Shown: positions 36,601 through 50,559 of the stretch, piece after piece | How the letters are laid out: every line of letters starts with the position of its first letter | Numbering within the stretch: position 1 is the first letter of the stretch | NCBI RefSeq assembly: GCF_040436345.1 | Contig: NC_133232.1 | Span: forward strand, 26,876,315 to 26,940,314 | Length of the DNA: 64,000 bases | Source: Pagrus major | Lineage: Eukaryota; Chordata; Actinopteri; Spariformes; Sparidae | Reading direction: 5' to 3' | Position numbers and translations under genes: made by a program | The notes under the pieces: model-generated | Seen by the model: only the letters and a program-made list of their open reading frames with translations | Database searches by the model: none | What the model was told of the DNA's origin: nothing

Positions 36601-39600
36601 TTTATGATTAGTGCTGCAACTAACAACCATTTTAATGAATTTATAGTTTAATTAATAGAAAGTTTAGAATAAAAATAGCAATATCTACCTATTTTAAGAT
36701 CCCACAGCAAACAGAGAATAGCATCTAAAAACGATTTGTTTTTGACCATTAGCTAGCTGGGAGTCAGAAAATAGTTCACGCAGCCCAAGGTGATGTGCTA
36801 AAATGGCTTCTTTTGTTAGTTCAAAGATATTCAACTTACAGTGATATAAAACTATTCACTCTGAGAATAGTAGAAATTCCTCACTTTTGAGAGGCTGGAA
36901 CTAGTTTTTTTGTCATATTTGTTTGATAAATGACACAGATAATGAACTGATGATGTCAAAGTTGAGCCAATACATCTTCTAATAGAGGAATCAAGTAATT
37001 CCTTCTCCAGTAATCACACTGCATCCTTTGCAACGAGGCTGTTGCACGTTCAGATATTTGTTGAAGCCCTCCGTCCGAGGTTGTTGCAGCTGATTTGAAA
37101 AGCATTTACAACAGTGGGAGTATTTAGTTTTCTTGCCTGGTAGAGGTTCACATTTTGCTTCATCCTGTCAGTCGCTCCACACAGCAGAGGCCAGCACTTT
37201 GCTCTGAGTGAGGCCGGGATGCCTTTCTGACACTGAACTTTAACCTGAAGGGACGTCGGTAACAGAGACACAGGATCAGCTCAGAGAATGAGGTGTCAGT
37301 ATGAATGCTGATAAGCCTCTTCTTTCTTACAGCAGACATTTTGAGACAAGCACAGGTGTTGTGACATTATTAGTGGCTTTGTTCTATTTGAGTCACTGGA
37401 AGCCACAAGTGTTACAATGAGCCAACATGTGCAATACAAGCACCGTGAAACTGAAGCAGATAAAATGAACTCAGCCGTAATTATTTTTATTATCTACTCC
37501 GCTTTTTCTTCAGTTTGGAAGTTTATTTACACAACATTTAATGGTACCTAAGATGGTACGCACCTTACTGCTCTTCTTCAACAAGATGCGATCCCATTGG
37601 ACCATGATGTTTATCCATTTAGCCTCCCTCTGCCTGACCATCTCAGGGGGTGGGCCCACACTCCTGACACAAAACAGCACATCAAACACCAGGTAAGTAT
37701 TTTAGCCTTTAATGTGTCTCATTCATTAACTGTACAGTCTAAAACAGGCATTTGACTGGAGACTCTTTATGTCAGAGTGCAGAGTTTCTGCATGCACTTT
37801 TTTGTGTTGTCATTATAGAGAGACAGCGCTCTGAAAATCAAGACAGGAAACAGGAAAACCACACGGTTGCAGTTTAAAGTCTCTATGGCAACAGGTCAGG
37901 ATGTTATCAATGGGGTGAACACGGCAGCAGGTAACAGTTTGTTCAGCGGGTCTTATCCTGAGTTGACACTGCTTCATCTAGTCCAGAATCTGTTCTTTCA
38001 TTGTTGATTAAATATAATGTGAATATGTAGTCAACTGATCCTGTACCTGAAAGTTAAAATGCTCCACTTTGTCATGTACACTTTCTAAGCTTGCACTCTT
38101 CCTGCTGAGGAGTTCTGCAGAATTATAAAAACCCACATTGACACAGCGCCACCAGATGGCCTGTCCTGCTTCAAAATGAATCCCTCTCCACACACCTTAA
38201 AGCCAACATGAATGGCATGCTTCTGAAAAACAGAGTAGTACTTTTGGAGTGACCCTATGAAAAATGACCACTAATGAATATTTCTGCCAACATGGCTAAC
38301 TGCAGGTTTTATGCACTGTTTTATTGACCCTTTATGTTTCTCCCCCTTTAAGCTGTCCCACTGCAGCTGTAAAGTCCAAACTTTACTTTCTGTGAAAACA
38401 AGGCTTCTCCCGCTCATTAGCAGAAACATTTTGCTCTTGTTTGGCCCACACTTTATATTAAGATTTTTTATTATCAAATAAATGGTTTGGAATTTGCAGC
38501 TTTCTTATTAAGACCTGTTTACTAATTGTATTCAGACTTCATTTTACTAATTGCAGTAGTGTATTATGTGTCCATTTGGCTCTGTGTTTTGGATGCAAAC
38601 ACACAATACGTGGTCTCTTTAGCAATATGTGCCTTTTCTTAAATACTGTATGTTTTATCATGTTGTATCACTAAACTAGACTAATCAGTGTGTCTGTGTG
38701 CAGGACAAAGTAGAGGGAGACTTCTGTGTGTTATGTCAAGAGCTGCGGTCAACTAGGAGATTTCTCTGCTGAGAATGGATGGACGGCCTTTTATCTTATT
38801 TTTAATGTTCTTATCTTATTTTGTTCATTTTTGTATCTGTGCACTATCAATATGATGTTGAAACCAGTAACACCCTGTTGTTTGTTGTTGTTTATAAAAG
38901 GGAATCTGTGTCTATGTATGTCTTGCCTGTGCTAAAGGCACAAGCACAATACAATACAGAGTAGTGGACCAGATACTGTGGTTAAAAAGGTTTTTGATTT
39001 TTCTCATTTTTTTTGTTCTGCTTTTTTTCTTGTAAAATACTGAAAATCTTCACCTCTAAAAGTCCTTCAAATGACTCGAATTTAAAATCCCTCTCAGCCA
39101 TAAACATTGAGATAGACATGAAAGACCTTGAAGCAATTTATGCAATTAGCATTAATTGATAAATCATCTGATCAGAGTGGTGGAAACATGCATGCATACA
39201 TCTATATATACCATTTGATAAAAATGTATGAAAACCTCACCGAGCAGCTATGTTTCAAATTAATCACAAACATTAACACATTTTTTCTTAAATTAATAAA
39301 TCTTGGTAACAGACATGAATTTTTAGACCTTGATGTTATGGGTGTCAGGGTATCATGATATTCACAATAACCGTGATATTAAAAAAAAGGAATATTGATA
39401 TTGTGTAATTGATACACGTATGATAATATCATGTGAATAATCCAGCGAAGACGTGAGGCCTTTTGCATCTCTGGTCTATGAGCTCATCTGGATGGCTTTT
39501 CACTAGTCATTGAGCATAATTGTTCTTTTTGTGTGCTTCCTGTACAGTTATGGTTACAGACGCTCTCTCTCGACCTCTCTGAACTCTTTTCTTTGCCAAA

Positions 39601-40141
39601 AAAGGCACAAAACACACAGTAAATGAAATTAAAGATAGATTTGATTGCTTGCATTTTATTTTTTCCAATTTCTATAGATATCTTGATAATATCGTTATTA
39701 TAAATTTGTTTGCCTATGATAATCATGTAGTGAAAATCTGATATCCTGACAGCACTACTTGAGGTAGCCATTTCTTGAACTGTATTTGGTGTTTAAATTG
39801 TCTATATTTGTCTGGATAGGGCAAATATTTCTAGTCGTATAACCACCTGAGCCTTTATTTGTCTTTCTACCATTTGACCTTTTTAGATAAAAATGTCAGA
39901 GAACAAAGAAGCAGTACAACTGTCGGTTTCGATACTGCAACAGTGCCAACCTCATTGTCAATATTTTAACAGTACACATGTATAAAAGTGGAACTGCTCA
40001 CCCAGCTGTGGATCCATTGGTCACAATGAAGCCAAACCGGTCTGTCTCAGGTTCCAGACCAGCCTCCGATCCTGCATCAGATCCAGAGCTGCAGTCCTCT
40101 TCACAGAGGCTCTTCTGGGCTGGACTCGATGGACTCAACAT
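30609..40141 (-). CDS. tbc1d10c: TBC1D10-family Rab GTPase-activating protein with very long acidic tail
   Basis: Nine coding exons on the minus strand: 40141-40002, 37663-37564, 37244-37137, 36456-36350, 36157-36043, 35783-35718, 35246-35057, 34913-34756 and 33563-30609; 1312 aa. A TBC domain (about residues 90-300) accelerates GTP hydrolysis by Rabs. Both catalytic fingers are present: Arg 137 in IERDLDR and Gln 174 in GYCQAQ. The N-terminal DRFGFIV and the stretch up to the TBC domain align with TBC1D10A-type proteins. Intron 3 uses a GC donor (CAG|gcaaga). Exon 9 encodes 984 aa of Glu/Thr/Ser-rich sequence, with three 50-51-aa repeats and a duplicated 33-aa block, a Lys/Arg/Glu coiled-coil-like stretch, and a C-terminal ESYF resembling a PDZ ligand. 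Mammalian members are about 450-810 aa, so the tail is unusual. The paralogue (c rather than a or b) is inferred from linkage to rad9a and ndufs8. Confidence 0.88.
31824..32078 (-). repeat. duplicated 33-codon block in the TBC1D10 tail
   Basis: 31980-32078 and 31824-31922 encode the same 33 residues (starting [20 protein letters not shown], ending EQHIDSQ). A 57-bp spacer separates them. Confidence 0.95.
32571..33026 (-). repeat. three tandem 50-51-codon repeats in the TBC1D10 tail
   Basis: Copies at 33026-32874 (153 bp), 32873-32721 (153 bp) and 32720-32571 (150 bp). Each begins [12 protein letters not shown] and ends TLENIPRQG. They differ at a few residues and by one codon, and all stay in frame. 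Confidence 0.97.
33564..34755 (-). other. tbc1d10c: TBC1D10 intron 8
   Basis: A 1.2-kb intron. It contains a minus-strand open frame of 86 codons (33802-34062) that resembles neither neighbour and is probably chance or a decayed repeat. Nothing else was recognised. Confidence 0.5.
37664..40001 (-). other. tbc1d10c: TBC1D10 intron 1
   Basis: A 2.3-kb AT-rich intron. A block around 39340-39740 is rich in gatat/tgata words and may be a decayed dispersed repeat. No exon was seen. Confidence 0.5.
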
Positions 40142-40144
40142 CTT

Positions 40145-40680
40145 ACTGAAAGACAAGAGGAGGCTGCTTATCATTCAGTGTGTGACTGTGTGTACTGTCA
40201 TCATGGTTATGTAAAGCTGATGCATCTGAGACGTATTCTTAACAATACCTCCTACATGTAGATATATCAACGTTCAGTACCTTAACCCCACCCAAAGACA
40301 CTGCTCTGACCTGATTACGTTAAGGCTTGTATTGTTAGTATCCAAAGTAAGAGGAAGAATATCTTGCTACACTTCATAACATTTTGAAGGTACATGCTTT
40401 ACTATGACATCTGCTGGCTCAGAGGTTTTTTAAACTTTTTTTTTGGCATTTTTGTGAAGGTTTACATTAACTTTCTTCCCTCCCTACAACCATAAACATA
40501 ATCACAACAAGAGGACAGTTTTTAAAGCGCTACAAATATGCTTTTAAATAAAATTACCTTTCACATTTCCGTCATGTTTGATCACTCGGTCTGAAGAGCT
40601 GAAGTGTGAGATCCTCCACTGATGAGAGAGGAAGACAAACTTCCTCTCTGTCTCTCTCTCTCTCAGTGCCTCCCTCCCTC
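40145..40680 (-). promoter_or_regulatory. tbc1d10c: 5' untranslated exon and upstream ORF of the TBC1D10 gene
   Basis: The coding exon is preceded by an acceptor (tttcag|taagATG, exon start 40145). A plausible non-coding first exon ends at 40558 (gtgaaag|gtaatt) and probably starts near 40600-40680. It contains a four-codon upstream ORF, ATG at 40575 and stop at 40561-40563 (MTEM), which could damp translation. All of this is inferred from splice-site appearance. Confidence 0.4.
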
Positions 40681-40829
40681 AGTACTATGAATGCATCATG
40701 CCCCTTTAAATAAACTTCCCTTATGTCAGTAAAATGAACTTTTCATGGAATATATTCAGTTGTAGCTGTCATGGAAGTGATACTCTGCTCAAATGTGATT
40801 CATCAAACATGACATCAGCATGAGTGATA

Positions 40830-40830
40830 A

Positions 40831-40864
<34 letters not shown>
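40830..40864. repeat. (AT)n-(GT)n simple repeat between divergent genes
   Basis: An alternating purine-pyrimidine run lies inside the head-to-head interval between tbc1d10c and ndufs8. Confidence 0.9.
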
Positions 40865-40979
40865 CCTCTTCCTCTTGTCTTGTCAACCTGTATGCTGCTT
40901 TTGCTTGCTGTGGGAAACACTGCAATTACACGCGCCCTGAAAGTTATTTAATCCGAGAAGGGGAAGCAACGAGGAGTAC

Positions 40980-41063
40980 ATGAACGCAACATAAATACAA
41001 TTGCGCAGTTCAGGGACCGACGTCTGTCAGCGTGTTGTTGCTCATCGAAAACTTGTGACAGAG
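40980..41063 (+). promoter_or_regulatory. ndufs8: putative 5' untranslated exon of ndufs8
   Basis: A strong donor (gacagag|gtaagc) at 41063/41064 with no open frame before it. The ndufs8 coding exon starts exactly at an acceptor (gtgtag|ATG), so an upstream non-coding exon is required, and this is the best candidate. The exon start is a guess. Confidence 0.4.
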
Positions 41064-42221
41064 GTAAGCCTAGTAAAAGGTCATTATAAACGGGAACTTC
41101 TCGCTGTTGATGATTATTTTAGGCTCCGGGAAAATGGACATTATTCATTGAGCTGTGACTCTGTATTCTGTTAAATGACCTTAAATTAACTAGCTATTAT
41201 GACATTAAACTTGGTCAGCAACGCATTTATAGTAAATTATGAAGTCAGAATTTACAATTTGGTATTAGGAACATATAAATAACCAAGTAAACATGTTTAA
41301 GGACACGCTGTGGGCATATAAGTAGTTAGCTTACTGTTACGTTAACCTGCGCCGAGTTTTGCTAGCGGTTATTTATTTGTAACGAGGCGTTCAGGTAATA
41401 TCGTACAGACAATCATTTGCTCTGCTAAATTGCCCATTTAGCGGATAGGACGAACAAATACCCCAGCAAAATATCTAAAATCAAGCTATCGTCGGCAGTG
41501 TATAGTTTGAAAAGATAGTATTAATATGTTTTACACTCAAGCCAGCTAATTAAAGTGAGTTAGAGATGCTTTAGTTATAGTTAGTCTCTCTTGTGAACGA
41601 GCGCCTTCCAACGATAAAACACACGTTAAATAAATATAAAATCCAGGCTACTTTTTCGTTTATATGGCCGGACTGAGCTTCTAGCAATAAAGGGAGCAAT
41701 CTCAGAACAATAGGCATTATTGATTACATCCGAATCGTACAACCGTGACGTGTTTCCGTTCTTCCCACTCTGCCGGCATGCCGTGAACGTGTCAGCTGCT
41801 GATGTAACAGCAGGGATTTGGGGCGCCAGATTAAAGGCGCTCGTGCTCAGCTGCTGTCAGTCTCCATCCCTCACAGTCCAGCAGGAGGATGGGCTGAAGA
41901 GTACTAAAGCATGGAGAACATTAGACATTTGTAAAGCTCTGGGTATTTATCTTTTAATGCATGATACCCCTGTGTAGTTTTGTTTGTGCTTTTTTTCCCC
42001 AGTCTACAATCTTGGATCAGATAATTGTACTCAATGCTCGAACATGATCCAATAAAAAGGGAAAATAAAAGTCTCCATCCCTCACTCGCTCTTCTGTTGT
42101 TTCCAGCGAAGAGCTTTTTTTTTTTTCTGTGTTGAAACACATGAGGTTTCCTGTTTTCTTCGGTGTAGATTTTAGTTCCTCCAGTGAGTCTCAACTATTT
42201 CAATGTGCTTTCTCCGTGTAG

Positions 42222-43752
<1,531 letters not shown>

Positions 43753-44086
43753 ACTCACCGTTGTATCTGCGCTCTGCCTGCAAAGACGTGTCATACATGA
43801 AAATGATACATCTTGTCTCCTCCCTATGCATTAAAGAGATTATTTGTAGCTTCACAGACGTTCCAGTGAAATGAGCAGTGAAACCTCTGAGCCTCAGATT
43901 CTGTCGTCAGGAAAAATATAAACACGCACAAATCGCATGTCTTGTGTTGTCAAGATGGATAAGATTGCACTTTTACGATGTTGACCATGTATCCTATGCA
44001 CAGTCTGTGATAGACTACTTTTCTGCTGCACTTTATCTGATGTAATAGTCCAAAAAAGTTTAATCATGTAACGTTGCCTATGCTGA

Positions 44087-44092
44087 AATAAA
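44087..44092 (+). terminator. ndufs8: poly(A) signal of ndufs8
   Basis: AATAAA about 335 bp after the stop codon. Only some 300 bp separate it from the ran promoter elements. Confidence 0.55.
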
Positions 44093-44353
44093 TCAACTAA
44101 CACTTCTTGTGCCCGTTGCATCGAAGCTCACTCTAAAATAGCCTTTAAATTGAATTGTCGAGAATAGCGATTGCAAATAATTTTGCTATTCAATTAATAA
44201 ATATTGTCATTTATGAAGCTAAAACCCCCAAATCTCTGGACCCAGCTGTAAAAACACAACTCTCTGGAGATGACCAGACATGCTGAATCATGGTCAGACG
44301 CTGTGGTGCGTTCACTGAACTCAAATGCGTTTTTTTTTTACCGCTGCGCTGGT

Positions 44354-44445
44354 CACGTGATAAGGGCGGAAACTGACTCACACTCCACGCTGAATCTCCC
44401 GCGAACGCAGCCATTTACCCCTTTTCTCTCTCAGTGGCGACACCG
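44354..44445 (+). promoter_or_regulatory. ran: ran promoter and putative first untranslated exon
   Basis: An E-box CACGTG (44354-44359) and an E2F-like TCCCGCGAA (44397-44405) precede a pyrimidine-rich stretch and a clear donor (gacaccg|gtaagt) ending a putative non-coding exon at 44445. There is no TATA box. A CpG-richer zone extends to about 45200. This fits a growth-regulated housekeeping gene; MYC/E2F control is an inference from the motifs. Confidence 0.4.
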
Positions 44446-45216
44446 GTAAGTCTATTTTCTCCTCTCATTGCAGGCCGTCCTGTATTTTTTAAGTTTGTGT
44501 TTGTCGGGAAAGTCAGCTTAAACACCTGGAAACTCAAAGGTATGCACTGGGTTCATGTGGCGTTGCGAGTGTAGCCATGTGACGGTGGAGCAACTAGATT
44601 AGGCCAAATAATTTCACTCCATGCTAAGTTAGCCTTTAGCTCGGAGGAAAAGAATGGCTTCCATGCCATGCAAGCTAACAGGCTAGCTAGCATAGCGTTC
44701 CCTCATTTTTACTGCTTTTGTTCTTGGGAACCCGCTCATATTTATTACCATAAGTGTATTTACTACTCTTGACAACGCCAATCTTGATTTCAGTCTGTGC
44801 GTGAAGCTGCGGTCATGTTGAAGTGGACGATGAACCGCAGCAGGGAACGCATCGCACGGCCTAGTCCGATTGTTCCAGTCGAACAAGAAAAAGTGCGGTC
44901 GCGCGTCGTATGGCGCACTCCAACCCTACTTAGCTTGTTAGCTAGCTAGCTAACAACCGCTCGCGTTGAATTGCGGGTTACGGGGCGATTTGTCGTGTTT
45001 GCGTTTACATTTTAATATGCGGCGTTTTGTGTGTTTGTTTGACGAACACTCATTTGAACACACGCAGACGCTAACTTGACGACAATACGCGTCCAGATGA
45101 TTTAACTAACTCAAGCCGCTGCGACGCCAAATCAGTAGATTGTCTTAGTGTTGCTGATGACGGAGAGCGTGCTAACCATCCCGCCTTGTTGTGTTTAACT
45201 TAGATACAACGAAACC

Positions 45217-47085
<1,869 letters not shown>

Positions 47086-47401
47086 CCTGTTTGTTCCCCG
47101 AAGTCCCACCCCCGCCCTCCCCCCCCGACCATGGACAGGAAGTTGATGGAGTTTTGCCCCTTTACTGTAAAATCCCTTAAGATTTTTTATTTTTTAATTT
47201 TTTCGTTTGTTTTGAAACTAAAAAAAAAACTTTGTGGAAAAGTTGTGGTTCTAATGTCACTGGTTAAGACACACCCACCCTAGTGTTGTCGTTGGCATGG
47301 CAACATGCTACTCTTCATCGTCGAGCAACCTCCACTGCACTTACCCAGCTCACATAACGCTGTTGTATGGTGTATTGGAACACTAAGGGGAGTAAACTTT
47401 G

Positions 47402-47407
47402 AATAAA
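47402..47407 (+). terminator. ran: poly(A) signal of ran
   Basis: AATAAA about 320 bp after the stop codon, preceded by a T-rich then A-rich 3' UTR. Confidence 0.6.
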
Positions 47408-47429
47408 AACATTCTCAATATAACATGTC

Positions 47430-50160
47430 TGGTTTTTTTATTTTCCCTCAACAGCAGGGACGCTTTGTAGTTGAGTCGGCCTTTTTTAATGGGAGGCATT
47501 TGAGTTGTCATATAAAACAAAGGTGAAACGGATGCAGCTCACCTGAATTCATTTATAATTATTTTTACCTGTGTCTTTCCTGCTTTGTCATGTCCTATGT
47601 GAAAATATTGCCTGCAGTGGGCCCTAATACAAGTGGATGTGGAAGTTGTGTGAACATGTTGGCACCTGACAACCTTTACTCTCTTCCATTGTGTCGGGCC
47701 GTGTCTATTTTACATGTCAACACCTGGATGAATTAAAGCTATCTGCATGGACAATGCATTTCTATAATCTGGGTGAACTCACCCTGTCTACCAAAACAGT
47801 TGGTTATAGTATGGAGCAGGTGTAATAAATACAATAACAAAAAACAGGTCTTGCATTATTAAACTTGAGGCCTTATCTTTCAGAGGTGTGGTGTGTTCAC
47901 AAATGTAGTTTTGAGAGCTTTATTATGCTCATAGTGCCTATTCTTGCATCAAATTAAAAATCCACGCATCACAAATTACCTGAAAGGAAAAACCTGTGGG
48001 AAAAGTTATTCCAGAATAGCAGCACTGATTGGGTCTGTAGACATACAATAAAGCTTCTGTATAGTCTGCTGTGTGTAACTGGCTTTGAATGAATATATGA
48101 AATACACAGCACACAGTAGGTGGTTGGTGGGAGTGTAATTAGGGGCCCCTAACTGGTAACTGTTGCCATGTAATACGGCATAATGATGGAGCTTGAATAA
48201 ATCAACAGAGGGGAAACCAGACAAAGCTGTTTCAACCATAGAAGGGTTATTATTTGAGCCTGTTCAACACACTGACGGCCACCAGATGTCATTCATGTTC
48301 TTCCATTCAGAGCCCAGAAGGATTACGTAATAGTTTAACTCTGCACGTCCGTAGTGACGTGTGCCCTCTACTGCATGGACCAGGGTGCAGCCTCACCATC
48401 CTCGAGATGCTTCTAATAGTCCACAGATGTAGACATAGTCTTTTCAAACCTATTAGACCTAGTGTCAAGTGCTTTGAATGTGTGCACCACCTTACAGGCC
48501 TTTCAGAGTGACCTCACAAGAGTGAACAAAAGCAAGTTTAACTCAGAACAAGGGCAACTGATCATGACATATAGGCAATATCTGTGAGGATGAGAGGGAA
48601 ATGGATGGATAGTGAGGAGAGAGTGTTTTGATGTCAAACTGTAAGCCTATGCATGCCTTCGTCTAGTGTAGCCTATCATTTTACTTAATTTACTCAACGT
48701 GGCAACACAGCATTCAGGAATTTAACAGGATATCTTTGGCTCAAACAAAAAACAAGTGTGTCTCAAAGTTTGTTTTAATCATGCATTAAAACAATTAAAT
48801 CAATTATTTCTTCTAAATGACATAATAAGCCTTCCAAACTTCATGAAAACAGGTAGTTGCTCTCCTCTGATTGGTTAACACTTTGGTTTTGTTAATGTTG
48901 TTTCTTCACATTAATGATTAAAATCTACTCAATTATCTCTTGCTGGTGCTACATTGCGTTAAAAAGTGAAAAAGCACGGCCTGTCCTGGCATATTGCCTG
49001 TCACCACATCCCTGCTAATATGATAACCCTATGTGCTGCTTTCAAGTTACATTACAAAAGCGGAAATACGACGATTCTAACTTTCCATAAGGCATACTTG
49101 AGCTTTTGGATAACTGGGAGCTCTAAGTGAGATAAAACTGACAACATGTATGATGAGCACCTCTTTGAAGAAACAAAACAACTCTGGGTAGTTTTATTTT
49201 GTAATCTTTGGTTGACATAGCTGACTCTCTGCCGCCAGTCCTGTTAATGCACCTAATTTGCTTTTCTTCATGTAAACTGAGGCAACACAGCATCTCATTT
49301 GTTGTGATAGGGTCAGTAGATTTGAACTTCAGGTAATCTTGCTCTTATTATGCCACTTTGAAGAAGGCCAGAGGAGAACACCTCCTTATGCATCTTAAAG
49401 TGCATCACTGAAATGAAGACATCAAGAAAAGACAATGTGTAATCTGCAGATTTATTTGAGATTATGTTGTATTTTGTGGTTTGTGGGGTGGAGTAAATAT
49501 TTCACACGCGTTTCAGTTCATTCTGGGTGTTTTTCACATCCACATATATGAATGACTGGCTTCAAACCCTGCTTTCATTATTAACCTTGACTGAGGAAGT
49601 TGGCGTGTTATAAATCAAAAGCTTCACATTTATAGAGTCGACCTTGAGGTGAGATTGTTATCAACCTGCCTCCATCATTTTGTTCAGCTGTGTGGTACCT
49701 CAATTATATATGAAGAACAATCATAGTTTTCACAATTATATACTCTTTGTACAAGAAAGGGGGAAAAAAACATCACCATCATAAAAGTGACACAAAGCAA
49801 ACAAGGCACTTTACCTTCACACAATAAATGAACTTAAATAGTGCAATGATACGTTATTTAAAAAGTAAATACATTTAATTGATACATAATAGTTTTATAT
49901 TAACAATAATATCGCATTTAATTTCCATGCATAGATACTTTATTTTAAAATGAAAAATATTTAATTGATATATATATAACACTTTTACATCAAAAGCTAC
50001 ATCGTATTTAATTCATATAAAATCATATTTTAATTAAAAAGTGAATCTATTTAATTGATCGCCATTAGTTTTCAATTCCAGCTGTTAGTTTCCTACGACC
50101 CCTGAACGCATCGTGCTGCAGGTGGCTCAGGGCGTGGCTTCCTTCATCTCGCTTGACGGC
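47430..50160. other. intergenic region between ran and stx3
   Basis: About 2.7 kb, AT-rich, without any supportable exon. Around 49850-50060 there are several similar words (taaatacatttaattgata, atatttaattgata, ctatttaattgatc) that look like a short degenerate tandem repeat. Nothing else was recognised. Confidence 0.55.
49845..50065. repeat. degenerate tandem repeat (about 60-70 bp unit)
   Basis: The phrase aaa..gtaaatacatttaattgat recurs three times (about 49860, 49950 and 50035), each followed by a tttta(a)-rich segment and an atcgcattta/atcgtattta word. Copies are diverged, so unit limits are approximate. Confidence 0.5.
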
Positions 50161-50168
50161 GTCTCGTC

Positions 50169-50180
50169 TGCGCATGCGTG
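50169..50180 (+). promoter_or_regulatory. stx3: NRF1-like site in the stx3 promoter
   Basis: TGCGCATGCGTG, the same 12-mer as in the rad9a promoter, about 390 bp before the stx3 ATG in a GC-richer zone without TATA box. NRF1 binding is inferred from the motif. Confidence 0.4.
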
Positions 50181-50559
50181 AGCCAGAGAAGTGCGTTTTA
50201 GAATGATTACTGGCCGGCGGAGGCAGATTATACGCCTCTACACAACTGTTGTTTTAATCCCCTGAGCGAGGAGATTTAGCAAAGAAAAAACACTGGTTTT
50301 AAACCCAGCAGCCATATTGTATGGAAAAACGACGGAAAGACTCCTCTTTTCTGAAAAAGTGTTGTCCTCAGACACCTCTGTCAAGACTTCTGGGGAGTTT
50401 GGTTTTCTTTCTCACTGGCGGTCGGTTTGTGTCGGACAGCTAGCCTGCCAGCTGGCTGAGGAGTTCAGAGACTGGGACTTGTTTTTGAGCCATTTTTTTA
50501 CACAATATTGTGCTCATCTTTTTTTTGGGTTAAAGGTGTGAAATTAACCGTGTAAAAAG

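Noticed and set aside
44930-44955. Palindromic run of gctagc/ttagct words upstream of ran
   Set aside because: Short simple-sequence palindrome of a kind common in fish DNA; no evidence for a functional site.
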